A stretch of DNA of 64,000 nt from Nocardioides panaciterrulae (GTDB taxonomy: Bacteria; Actinomycetota; Actinomycetes; Propionibacteriales; Nocardioidaceae). The stretch lies in assembly GCF_013409645.1 (NCBI RefSeq), contig NZ_JACCBG010000001.1:3594001-3658000 (forward strand), in the 5' to 3' direction. Under the pieces are notes generated by a model, which ran no database searches, was not told the DNA's origin, and saw only the letters and a program-made list of their open reading frames with translations. The translations under genes and the position numbers were made by a program. This document shows, piece by piece, positions 15,627-23,723 of this stretch. Numbering within the stretch: the first letter of the stretch is position 1; each line of letters begins with the position of its first letter.

Positions 15627-16808
15627 GGGATCCGCCGCCGGATGCCCCGACCCGTCCTGGTGCTGATGCTGGCCCGGACCCTGAACCGGCTCGCGGCGTT
15701 CTCGCTGCCGTTCGCCGCCCTGGTGCTGGTGCAGCGGCACGGCGCGTCGGTCACCACCGCTGGCCTCGTGCTGGCCGGCTTCGGGCTGGCCACGATCCCC
15801 TCGCGGCTCGCGGGCGGCCGGCTCGCCGACCGGATCGGCCGGCGCCGGACCATCGTGCTCGGCCTCGCCGGTTGTGCCGCCGCCCAGCTGGCCTTCGCCG
15901 CCGCGCCGAGCCTCGCCGCGGCGGCCGTCGCCGTGGTCGTGCTCGGTCTGGTCTTCGAGCTCTACGAGCCGCCCAGCCAGGCGCTCGTCGCCGACCTGTG
16001 TGCCGAGGAGGAGCGTCCGGCGGCGTTCGCGATGCTCGGTGCGGCGCTGGCTGCCGCGGGGGTGCTCGCGGGCCTGCTCGCGACCTGGCTCGGCCGCCTC
16101 GATCTGCGGTTGCTCCTGGTCGCCGACGCGATGAGCTGCCTGCTGGGGGCCGGCCTCGTGTGGTGGGGCCTGCCGCCCGACCGGCCCTCCGCCGGTGCCG
16201 CCGCGGACGCCGGCACCGGTCCGTGGCGCGACCGTCGGCTGCTTGCGATGCTGGCCGCGGGCACGGCGTTCGCCACCCTCTACTTCCAGATCTTCGTCGG
16301 GCTGCCGCTGACCCTCGTCGCGCGCGGGCTCCCCGCCGACCGGCTCGGCCTGCTGCTGGCGACGGCCGCGGCGACGGTCGTCGGCGGCCAGGCCGTGCTG
16401 CGCCGTCTCCCGGAGCCACGGGACGGGTTCTCCGCGATGACGCTCGGCTACCTGCTGCTCGCGGCCGGGCTGGCCCTCACCGCCGCCGCCCACGGGCTCA
16501 CCGGCTTCCTGGTGGCGACGGTGGTGTGGAGCGCCGGCGACCTGCTGCTGCTCGGCCATCCGTACGCCGTGGTCGCCCGGCTGGCGCCCGCGGGGGCGAC
16601 CGGGCGCTACCTCGCGGCGTACGGCACCTGCTGGGGCCTGGCGGCCGTCGTCGCCCCGCTGCTGGGCACCCAGCTGCTCGCGCACGCCGGGCCGGCGGCG
16701 CTGTGGCTGGCCTGCGCCGGGCTGGCGCTCCTCCTGGCCGCCGTCCAGCCCGTGCTGCGGGCAGCTTGTCAGCCCGTTCCCTCGCTTGAGGGGCGTTGCA
16801 CCGCCTGA
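15597..16808 (+). CDS. MFS transporter (probable drug efflux pump)
   Basis: A 403-residue major facilitator protein with about 12 membrane segments. The loop between helices 2 and 3 reads GGRLADRIGRRRTIV, the family signature. It is divergent from, and probably regulated by, the CGNR protein, which suggests inducible efflux; the substrate is unknown. The GTG at 15597 follows a TACAGT -10 box by seven bases (leaderless); an ATG at 15642 is the alternative start. Its last codons lie within a 71-bp intergenic repeat, so the C-terminal VPSLEGRCTA is encoded by repeat DNA. Confidence 0.88.
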   Translation: MTDDTALTSHGIRRRMPRPVLVLMLARTLNRLAAFSLPFAALVLVQRHGASVTTAGLVLAGFGLATIPSRLAGGRLADRIGRRRTIVLGLAGCAAAQLAFAAAPSLAAAAVAVVVLGLVFELYEPPSQALVADLCAEEERPAAFAMLGAALAAAGVLAGLLATWLGRLDLRLLLVADAMSCLLGAGLVWWGLPPDRPSAGAAADAGTGPWRDRRLLAMLAAGTAFATLYFQIFVGLPLTLVARGLPADRLGLLLATAAATVVGGQAVLRRLPEPRDGFSAMTLGYLLLAAGLALTAAAHGLTGFLVATVVWSAGDLLLLGHPYAVVARLAPAGATGRYLAAYGTCWGLAAVVAPLLGTQLLAHAGPAALWLACAGLALLLAAVQPVLRAACQPVPSLEGRCTA

Positions 16809-16847
16809 CAACCGAGGGAATCCCCGGCTGGCCGGGGATTCCTGCAG
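16777..16847 (+). repeat. 71-bp double-palindrome intergenic repeat, copy 2
   Basis: Same unit and orientation as copy 1: CCCTCGCTTG and an ACCGAGGG arm, then AATCCCCGGCTGGCCGGGGATT, ending in CTGCAG. It lies between convergent genes; its CTGCAG end is four bases from the stop of the minus-strand gene at 16852. It overlaps the last codons of the MFS gene, including its stop at 16806-16808, so it seems to have entered the 3' end of that gene. Confidence 0.85.
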
Positions 16848-16851
16848 GCGG

Positions 16852-18042
16852 CTACCCCACCACCTCGAAGCGGATCCCCGCGTCCTGCAGGCGGCGCAGC
16901 AGCGCGTCACCCATCGCCTGGGCGATGGTGACCTGGCCGGCGGTGGGCGGGTTGTCGTCGAGGGCCAGGCACAGGGCCGACTCGGCCAGCATCGTGGCGG
17001 TCTCGTCGTAGCCGGGGTCTCCCCCGGACACCCGGGTGTGCAGCGTGCGCCCGTCACCCTCGGCGACGAAGTCGACGGTGAACCAGGACCGGGCGCGCTT
17101 GCCCTCGTCGGGGCCCTCACCCTGCTTGACCCGACCCAGGAGGAGGTTGCGCAGCGGCCCGACCTGGGCGGCGAGGGCCAGTGCGGAGACCCCGGCGGCC
17201 CCGCCGACGGCGTAGCGCAGCGTCTTGGTGCCGGCGTAGTGGGAGTAGCGGAACTCCGGGCCGTACGCCGCCAGCGCGGCACCGCTGCGCGCCACCACGA
17301 GCGGGTCGATGGTCGGCAGCGGTAGCAGCCAGAGCCCCAGCGTGCCGTCGCGGTGCGGCTTCCCGGCCACCGCGCGGGAGGAGCGGCCCTCCGGGCGCCG
17401 CTGGACCCGACGCCGGTCGGCCGCTGCCTGCCTCATCTGCCGCGGCCGGGACATCGCGGTCAGCGCGGAGTGGAACGTGCCGCCCGAGAACATCCCGCTG
17501 GCGCGGACCACGCCGCGCACCGACACGGGTCCCGACACCGGTCCCGAGGCGGCGAGCTGCTGCACGGTGTAGAAAACGCCGAGGTCGTGCGGGATCGAGT
17601 CGAAGCCGCAGGCGTGCACGATTCGGGCGCCGGTGCGCTCGGCGGTGGCGTGGTGGGCGGTGTACATCCGGTCCACGAACTCCGGCTCACCGGTGAGGTC
17701 GACGTAGTCCGTGCCCGCCTCGGCACACGCGGCGACCAGCGGCTCGCCGTAGGTCAGGTAGGGCCCGACCGTCGTGATCACGACCCGCGCGCGGGCGGCG
17801 ACGTCGGCGAGGGACCCGGGGTCGGAGACGTCGGCGCGCAGCAGCTCGAGGCGCCCCAGCTCCGGGTCGATGGCCGCGAGCCGGAGCCGGACCGCGGCCA
17901 GCTTCTCCTGGTTCCGACCCGCCAGCGCCCAGCGCAGGCCCGCGGGCGCGTGCCGGGCGAGGTACGCCGCGGTCAGCTGCCCGGTGAACCCGGTGGCCCC
18001 GAAGAGCACGACGTCGAACTCGCGGTCCTGCTTGCCTGCCAT
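16852..18042 (-). CDS. Saccharopine dehydrogenase family protein (trans-acting enoyl reductase-like)
   Basis: A 396-residue Rossmann-fold protein: FDVVLFGATGFTGQLTAAYLARH at the N-terminus binds the dinucleotide, and TTVGPYLTYGEPLVAACAEAGTDYVDLTGEP is typical of the saccharopine-dehydrogenase-like group that includes mycobacterial trans-acting enoyl reductases. No polyketide synthase is nearby, so the exact reaction is unknown; lipid or ketide reduction is a guess from the family. The ATG lies six bases after a TAGCCT -10 box (leaderless). It ends just beside a 71-bp repeat. Confidence 0.85.
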   Translation of the reverse strand: MAGKQDREFDVVLFGATGFTGQLTAAYLARHAPAGLRWALAGRNQEKLAAVRLRLAAIDPELGRLELLRADVSDPGSLADVAARARVVITTVGPYLTYGEPLVAACAEAGTDYVDLTGEPEFVDRMYTAHHATAERTGARIVHACGFDSIPHDLGVFYTVQQLAASGPVSGPVSVRGVVRASGMFSGGTFHSALTAMSRPRQMRQAAADRRRVQRRPEGRSSRAVAGKPHRDGTLGLWLLPLPTIDPLVVARSGAALAAYGPEFRYSHYAGTKTLRYAVGGAAGVSALALAAQVGPLRNLLLGRVKQGEGPDEGKRARSWFTVDFVAEGDGRTLHTRVSGGDPGYDETATMLAESALCLALDDNPPTAGQVTIAQAMGDALLRRLQDAGIRFEVVG

Positions 18043-18164
18043 GTCGGGAGGCTAGCCGCCCGCGCCAACGCCGGCAGGCCGGCCGGCCCGGCTCGCCGCC
18101 CGGCCCCGCCGCCCGGCCCGCCGATCGCCCGGTCCGAGCCCGGCTCAGCGCCTAGGCTGGCGGC

Positions 18165-18437
18165 ATGTGCCGCAACATCAGACCGCTCCACAACTTCGAG
18201 CCACCGGCGACCCCGGACGAGGTCACCGCGGCCGCGCTGCAGTACGTCCGCAAGGTGAGCGGTACGACGAAGCCCTCGCTGGCCAACCAGGCCGCGTTCG
18301 ACCGGGCGGTCGCCGAGATCGCGCACGCGACCCGGCATCTGCTCGACGACCTGGTGACCGCCGTGCCCCCGAAGGACCGCGAGGTCGAGGCCGCCAAGGC
18401 CCGGGCGCGCGCCCAGCAGCGCTACGCCCGGACCTGA
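18165..18437 (+). CDS. DUF2277 family protein
   Basis: A 90-residue cytosolic protein that begins MCRNIRPLHNFEPPATPDEVTAAALQYVRKVSG, the conserved start of DUF2277, and continues with ANQAAFDRAVAEI. The whole protein is the domain; no biochemical role is known. The ATG follows a TAGGCT -10 box by six bases, so the mRNA is probably leaderless. It diverges from the saccharopine-dehydrogenase-like gene, which has a mirrored leaderless promoter 120 bases away. Confidence 0.92.
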   Translation: MCRNIRPLHNFEPPATPDEVTAAALQYVRKVSGTTKPSLANQAAFDRAVAEIAHATRHLLDDLVTAVPPKDREVEAAKARARAQQRYART

Positions 18438-18470
18438 ACCGCCGGGCCCGGGTCCGACCTCGGGGCACGA

Positions 18471-19724
18471 TCAGAGCCGGTCGTCGTGCCGCAGCCGCCA
18501 CAGCAGCGGCAGGCTCGCCACCAGGGCGGCGGAGCAGACGAACCACATCGCGGCGTACCCGTGCGTCGAGGGCAACACCGGGCCGAGCAGCACGATGGCG
18601 GCGCCGGCGACGACCGGTCCGAGGGTGGCGCCGATGCCCCGGCTGAGCCCGAACAGCCCGGAGGCGGCGCCGTGCCGGTCCTCGGGGAGCAGCCGCATCA
18701 GCACCGACAGCGGGAGCGTCATCACCGTCGCGGCGCCCGCGGCCACCAGCGGGATCAGCGCGACGACCCAGGTCTGCTGGGTCAGGCCGGGGACGACCAT
18801 CAGCACGCCGTAGACCAGCAGCGACGCGCCGAGCAGCCGCACGTGCCCGAACCGGTCGGCGGCCCAGCCCGACAGCGGGGCGGCCACGGCGATCCCGACC
18901 GCGACCAGCGGGAAGATCACCGTGGACACGAACGTCGACGACCGGCCCAGCCCCGCGGTGAAGAACAGCACCACGAAGGCCCGCAGCGCGGCCAGCGCGA
19001 AGTTCCACAGCCCGTTGGCCAGGCACAGGGCGCGGATGTCGGCGTCGGCCAGCAGCCGCCGGATCGCGCCGAGGTTCGTGAGCACCTCCTCCCCCTCGTC
19101 GCCGTCGCGGTGGACCGGCTCGTCGAGCCGGTGCCGCAGCCCGCGCAGCAGCAGCGCGGTGACCAGCACCACCAGCACCGCCGCGACCAGGAACGGCAGC
19201 CCGGGCGAGAGGTCCATCATCAGCCCGCCGCCGATCAGGGCCAGGCCGACACCGGTCACCCGCCAGGTGCTCTCCGCGCTGACCGACCGTCCGCTCTGCT
19301 CGTCGGGCACCAGGTCGGGGAACAGGCTCCAGTAGGGCGCGAGGAAGGAGTAGTAGCCGGCGTACAGCACCGCCAGCGCCAGCGCCAGCGCCCACAGCGA
19401 GAGCGTCCCCAGCACGGCCAGCAGCCCGACGGCGGCGACCGCCAGCGCGGTCACCGCGGCGAAGGCGACCAGCAGTGGCATCCGGTCCCGCACCCGGCGG
19501 CTGCGCCGGTCGGAGATGCCGCCCACGATCGCCGGCATGAAGATGCCGAAGAACCCCTCGCCGCCGATCAGCGCGCCGACCACCACCGGACCCGTCACCT
19601 GGTCCACCAGCACCGGCACATAGGTGGAGACCACGGTCACCGTGAACGTCATCCCCAGCGCGGGGACGCCCAGCGCGGCCAGGAACAGCCGCTGGCGGGA
19701 GGACAGCTTCTCGAGGGTGGGCAC
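18471..19724 (-). CDS. MFS transporter (GPH/sugar-type)
   Basis: A 417-residue protein with about 12 membrane helices. The loop GGISDRRSRRVRDRMP after helix 2 and VPDEQSGRSVSAESTWRVTGVGLALIGGGLMM in the middle resemble the GPH/sucrose-type MFS group. The substrate is unknown. The GTG at 19724 was chosen because AAGGA lies five bases upstream; an in-frame ATG at 19757 would add 11 residues. It is convergent with DUF2277 (34 bases apart) and divergent from the sirtuin gene. Confidence 0.85.
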   Translation of the reverse strand: MPTLEKLSSRQRLFLAALGVPALGMTFTVTVVSTYVPVLVDQVTGPVVVGALIGGEGFFGIFMPAIVGGISDRRSRRVRDRMPLLVAFAAVTALAVAAVGLLAVLGTLSLWALALALAVLYAGYYSFLAPYWSLFPDLVPDEQSGRSVSAESTWRVTGVGLALIGGGLMMDLSPGLPFLVAAVLVVLVTALLLRGLRHRLDEPVHRDGDEGEEVLTNLGAIRRLLADADIRALCLANGLWNFALAALRAFVVLFFTAGLGRSSTFVSTVIFPLVAVGIAVAAPLSGWAADRFGHVRLLGASLLVYGVLMVVPGLTQQTWVVALIPLVAAGAATVMTLPLSVLMRLLPEDRHGAASGLFGLSRGIGATLGPVVAGAAIVLLGPVLPSTHGYAAMWFVCSAALVASLPLLWRLRHDDRL

Positions 19725-19837
19725 GCTCGTCCTTACCCGAGCCCCGCCCCCCGACATGCGCCCCGGCCCGGGTGTCGCGCGTCCCCCGGCCGAGCGTCCG
19801 CCCCCGCGTGCTGGCGGGCACGTCGTACCCTCGAGGG

Positions 19838-20722
19838 GTGAGCGCCGTGGCCCCGACCCTCCTCGACGACCACCGGGACGACCACCGGGGGGACGACCGG
19901 GAGGACGACTGGCGACCGGCGCTCGACGTGCTCACCGGCCGGCCGCTGGTGGTGCTGACGGGCGCGGGGCTGTCCACCGACTCCGGCATCCCCGACTACC
20001 GCGGCCCGGGCTCCCCCGCGCGGACGCCGATGACCTACCAGGAGTTCGTCGCCGGCCCCGCGGCCCGGCAGCGGTACTGGGCGCGCAGCCACCTCGGCTG
20101 GGGCCGGATGCGCGTGGCCGCGCCGAACCCCGGCCACCACGCGCTCACGCGGCTCGACCCGGAGCTGCTGATCACCCAGAACGTCGACGGCCTGCACGAG
20201 CGGGCCGGGTCCCGGCGGCTGGTCGCGCTGCACGGCCGGATCGCCGAGGTGGTCTGCCTCGACTGTCGTACGACGTCCTCCCGTGCCGGCCTGCACGAAC
20301 GGCTGGCCGAGCTGAACCCGGGCTTCGCCGAGCGGTACGCCGAGGTGGCGAGCCGGCCCGACGGCGACGTCGAGCTCGACGACACCGACGGGTTCGTGGT
20401 GCCGGGCTGCGCCGCCTGCGGCGGGGTGCTGAAGCCGCACGTGGTGTTCTTCGGGGAGAACGTGCCGGCCGAGCGGGTGGCGCGCTGCTACGCCGCCGTC
20501 GACGCGCTGGCCGACACCGGCGGCGCGCTGCTGGTGGCGGGCTCCTCGCTGGCGGTGATGAGCGGGCTGCGGTTCGTCAAGCGCGCCGCCCGCCACGGCG
20601 TCCCGGTGGTGATCGTCACCCGCGGCTGGACCCGCGGCGACGAGCTGGCCACGCACAAGCTGCACGCGGGCTGCAGCGGGTTCCTCGCCGCCCTGCTCCG
20701 GGCCCGGGAGGACCGGGGCTAG
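19838..20722 (+). CDS. Sir2-family NAD-dependent protein deacylase
   Basis: A 294-residue sirtuin, which removes acyl groups from lysines using NAD. VVLTGAGLSTDSGIPDYRGPG (about 40-60) binds NAD, TQNVDGLHERAG and the catalytic His in ALHGRI follow, and two Cys pairs (CLDC and CAAC) hold zinc. FFGENVP and VAGSSLAVMSG complete the family signatures. The GTG at 19838 follows a TACCCT -10 box by six bases; the reading frame opens further upstream but that start is less likely. It converges on ideR. Confidence 0.93.
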   Translation: MSAVAPTLLDDHRDDHRGDDREDDWRPALDVLTGRPLVVLTGAGLSTDSGIPDYRGPGSPARTPMTYQEFVAGPAARQRYWARSHLGWGRMRVAAPNPGHHALTRLDPELLITQNVDGLHERAGSRRLVALHGRIAEVVCLDCRTTSSRAGLHERLAELNPGFAERYAEVASRPDGDVELDDTDGFVVPGCAACGGVLKPHVVFFGENVPAERVARCYAAVDALADTGGALLVAGSSLAVMSGLRFVKRAARHGVPVVIVTRGWTRGDELATHKLHAGCSGFLAALLRAREDRG

Positions 20723-20755
20723 CCACGGTCGGCCCGGCGCCGGCCCGTCGTCCGG

Positions 20756-21442
20756 TCAGAGCCGGCGCACGAAGATGTGCTCCGCCGCCTCGGGCACGAC
20801 CTCCGCGGACTCCCCGCCCGAGCCCACCAGGACCCCCTCGGCGGTGGCCACGACCGTGATCGTCCGGTCCGGCAGCGCCCCCACCCGGCGCAGCGCGCTC
20901 ATCAGCGACTCGTCCTTCTGCATCTCCTCGGAGATCCGGCGGACGATCACCCGCGCCTCCTCGGCGCCGGCGGCCTTCGCCAGCGACTCCACCCCCTCGC
21001 GGAAGTCCACGCTCACCGCGGTCTCCCCGAGCTCGTCGAGCCCCGGGATGGGGTTGCCGTACGGCGACTCGGTGGGGTGGTCGAGCAGCTCGACGAGGCG
21101 CCGCTCGACGGTCTCGGAGATGACGTGCTCCCAGCGGCACGCCTCCTCGTGCACGAGCTCCCAGTCCAGACCGATCACGTCGGTGAGCAGCCGCTCGGCG
21201 AGCCGGTGCTTGCGCATCACCCGGGTGGCCAGCCGCATGCCCTCGTCGGACAGCTCGAGGTGCCGGTCGCCCTGGACGGTGAGCAGCCCGTCGCGCTCCA
21301 TCCGGGCCACGGTCTGCGACACGGTCGGGCCGCTCTGGTGCAGGCGCTCGGCGATCCGGGCGCGCAGCGGCACGATGCCCTCCTCGGTCAGCTCGTAGAC
21401 GGTGCGGAGATACATCTCGGTGGTGTCGATCAGGTCGCTCAC
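20756..21442 (-). CDS. ideR: Iron-dependent DtxR/IdeR-family transcriptional regulator
   Basis: A 228-residue metal-dependent repressor. The N-terminal winged helix (PLRARIAERLHQSGPTVSQTVARMERDGLL) binds DNA; the metal ligands known from DtxR are visible as Met in TTEMYL, His in MRKHRLAERLL and Cys/Glu/His in EEACRWEHV. A C-terminal SH3-like domain is present. Length and sequence closely resemble mycobacterial IdeR (230 residues), so iron is the expected co-repressor. The GTG at 21442 (VSDLIDTTEMYL) gives the standard N-terminus; an ATG at 21460 would add six residues. Confidence 0.92.
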   Translation of the reverse strand: MSDLIDTTEMYLRTVYELTEEGIVPLRARIAERLHQSGPTVSQTVARMERDGLLTVQGDRHLELSDEGMRLATRVMRKHRLAERLLTDVIGLDWELVHEEACRWEHVISETVERRLVELLDHPTESPYGNPIPGLDELGETAVSVDFREGVESLAKAAGAEEARVIVRRISEEMQKDESLMSALRRVGALPDRTITVVATAEGVLVGSGGESAEVVPEAAEHIFVRRL

Positions 21443-21522
21443 CTGGTCATTCTCACCCATGCCGCGGACCACCCCGGCTCCGCGCCCTGCGGCCCGGGGG
21501 ACGGCGTGGCAGAGTGGGCGCG

Positions 21523-22878
21523 ATGTCCGCCGCCGTCATGTGGTTCCGCCGCGACCTGCGCCTCGGCGACAACCCCGCCCTGCTCGAGGCCGCCGCGGAC
21601 GGCGACGTGCTCCCGCTCTTCGTGCTCGACCCCCACCTGTGGGGGCCGGCCGGGCCCAGCCGGCGCGGCTACCTCGGTGCGTCGCTGCGGTCGCTGGACG
21701 CCTCGCTGCGGCAGCGTCGCGCCTCGCTGTCGGTGGTGCACGGCGACCCGGTGTCGCGGCTGGTGCACGCGGCCCGGGAGGTCGGCGCCTCCCGGGTGCA
21801 CGTCGCCGCCGACTACGGCCCCTACGGGCAGCGGCGCGACCGGGAGGTGGAGCAGGCGCTGGCCGGGCACGGCGTGGAGCTGGTCCGCACCGGGTCGCCG
21901 TACGCCGTCGCGCCGGGCCGGGTGACCAACGGGTCCGGCGACCCCTACAAGGTCTTCACCCCGTTCTCCCGGGCGTGGGCCGAGCACGGCTGGCGCGGGC
22001 CGGTCGACCCCCCGAGCGGCGGCTCGTGGCTGTCCCTCGAGGACACCACCGCGATCCCCGACCCGGCGCTGCCGGACGGGCTCGCCCTCCCGGAGGCGGG
22101 CGAGCGGGCGGCGCTGCGCCGGTGGCGGGAGTTCCTCGACGAGGTCGTCGAGGACTACGACGACGGCCGCGACCGGATGGCCGTCGACGGCACCTCCCGG
22201 ATGTCGGTGCACCTGAAGTGGGGCGAGATCCACCCGCGCACGATGCTGGCCGACCTGGCCCGGTTCCGGTCCTCGGGGCCGGCCACCTACCGCAAGGAGC
22301 TCGCGTGGCGCGAGTTCTACGCCGACGTGCTGTTCCACCGGCCCGAGACCGCCCGGGAGTACCTCAAGCCCGAGTTCGCGCGGATGGCGTACGACGAGCC
22401 CGGCGCGCAGCTCGAGGCGTGGCGGCGCGGCCGGACGGGCTTCCCGGTGGTCGACGCGGGCATGCGCCAGCTGCGCGCCACCGGCTGGATGCACAACCGG
22501 GTGCGGATGATCGTGGCCAGCTTCCTGGTCAAGGACCTGCACGTGGAATGGCAGCACGGCGCCCGCCACTTCATGCGCTGGCTGGTCGACGGCGACCTCG
22601 CCTCCAACCAGCACGGCTGGCAGTGGACCGCCGGCTGCGGCACCGACGCCTCGCCGTTCTTCCGGGTCTTCAACCCCACCGCTCAGGGCCGCAAGTTCGA
22701 CCCCCACGGCGGCTACATCCGGCGCTGGGTGCCCGAGCTCGCCGACCCGGACGTCGTGGCGGACCCGCACGAGCCCGACCCGCAGACCCGGGGCCGGGTC
22801 GACTACCCTGCCCCGGTCGTCGACCACAAGCAGGAGCGCCAGGAGGCGCTGGACCGTTGGGAGCAGATCCGCCGATGA
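21523..22878 (+). CDS. phr: Deoxyribodipyrimidine photolyase (CPD photolyase, class I)
   Basis: A 451-residue light-driven DNA repair enzyme that splits pyrimidine dimers. The N-terminal antenna domain starts AAVMWFRRDLRLGDNPAL. The FAD domain carries YRKELAWREFYADVLFHRPE, GWMHNRVRMIVASFLVKDL, and DLASNQHGWQWTAGCGTDASPFFRVFNP, the photolyase signature. The ATG at 23 bases past 21500 starts the family-typical N-terminus. Its stop overlaps the next gene by four bases (ATGA), so the two are coupled. Confidence 0.95.
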   Translation: MSAAVMWFRRDLRLGDNPALLEAAADGDVLPLFVLDPHLWGPAGPSRRGYLGASLRSLDASLRQRRASLSVVHGDPVSRLVHAAREVGASRVHVAADYGPYGQRRDREVEQALAGHGVELVRTGSPYAVAPGRVTNGSGDPYKVFTPFSRAWAEHGWRGPVDPPSGGSWLSLEDTTAIPDPALPDGLALPEAGERAALRRWREFLDEVVEDYDDGRDRMAVDGTSRMSVHLKWGEIHPRTMLADLARFRSSGPATYRKELAWREFYADVLFHRPETAREYLKPEFARMAYDEPGAQLEAWRRGRTGFPVVDAGMRQLRATGWMHNRVRMIVASFLVKDLHVEWQHGARHFMRWLVDGDLASNQHGWQWTAGCGTDASPFFRVFNPTAQGRKFDPHGGYIRRWVPELADPDVVADPHEPDPQTRGRVDYPAPVVDHKQERQEALDRWEQIRR

Positions 22879-23654
22879 CCACGAGCCCGGACCTCATCGT
22901 CCCGAAGCGGTTCTGCGGGCCGCCGTCCTCGGGCAACGGCGGCTGGACCGCCGGCGCGCTGGCGGGGCTGATCGACCAGGACTGCCCCGAGGACCGGTGC
23001 CGGTCGTGGCCGACGATCCGGGTCGCGCTGCGCCAGCCCCCGCCGCTGGACACCCCGATGCCGGTGCACAGCGACGACGGCGCGAAGGTCGCGACCACCA
23101 GCGGTGCGGTCGTGGCCTCGGCGAGCGTCGTCGACGAGCACCCGGTCACGGTCGAGCCGGTCGGTGCGGCCGAGGCCCGGGCCGCGTCCGCGACGTACCC
23201 CGGGCTGGCCTTCCACCCGTTCCCGACCTGCTTCTCCTGCGGCGTGGACCGCGAGGAGGGCGACGGGCTCCGGATCTTCCCCGGCCGGGTCGCCGACCAG
23301 GACGGGCAGGTCCGTGTCGCCGCGACCTGGTCCCCGCACCCGAGCGTCGGCGAGGACTTCCACCCGTACGCCGACGAGCACCCTCGCGCGTCGCTCGCCG
23401 CGACCTGGGCGGCGCTCGACTGCATCGGCGGCTGGGCCGGCGACCTCACCGAGCGGCTGATGGTGCTGGCGAGCATGACCGCCCGGGTCGACGCGCTGCC
23501 GGTGATCGGCGAGGAGCACGTGCTGGTCGGCCTGGCCCGCGGCCAGGAGGGTCGCAAGACCTTCACCGCCTCGGCGCTCTACGACGCCGACGGCCGGGTG
23601 GTGGCCCGCGCCGAGCACCTGTGGATCGCCGTCGACCCGGCCGTCTTCGGCTGA
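22875..23654 (+). CDS. Conserved protein of unknown function coupled to photolyase (possibly hotdog fold)
   Basis: A 259-residue cytosolic protein starting at the ATG that overlaps the photolyase stop. It contains GPPSSGNGGWTAGALAGLID, resembling the start of hotdog-fold thioesterase-like proteins, a FPTCFSCGVDREEGDGLRIFPG segment with two Cys, and AALDCIGGWAGDL later. The hotdog suggestion is weak and based on general layout. Coupling to photolyase is seen in the sequence but does not by itself imply a repair role. Confidence 0.8.
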   Translation: MTTSPDLIVPKRFCGPPSSGNGGWTAGALAGLIDQDCPEDRCRSWPTIRVALRQPPPLDTPMPVHSDDGAKVATTSGAVVASASVVDEHPVTVEPVGAAEARAASATYPGLAFHPFPTCFSCGVDREEGDGLRIFPGRVADQDGQVRVAATWSPHPSVGEDFHPYADEHPRASLAATWAALDCIGGWAGDLTERLMVLASMTARVDALPVIGEEHVLVGLARGQEGRKTFTASALYDADGRVVARAEHLWIAVDPAVFG

Positions 23655-23723
23655 CCGCCGGGAGGGCCCCGCGGCGGCCGGCGAGTTGACGCGGGTCGGC
23701 CCGGATCTGGGACACTTGCCCGC

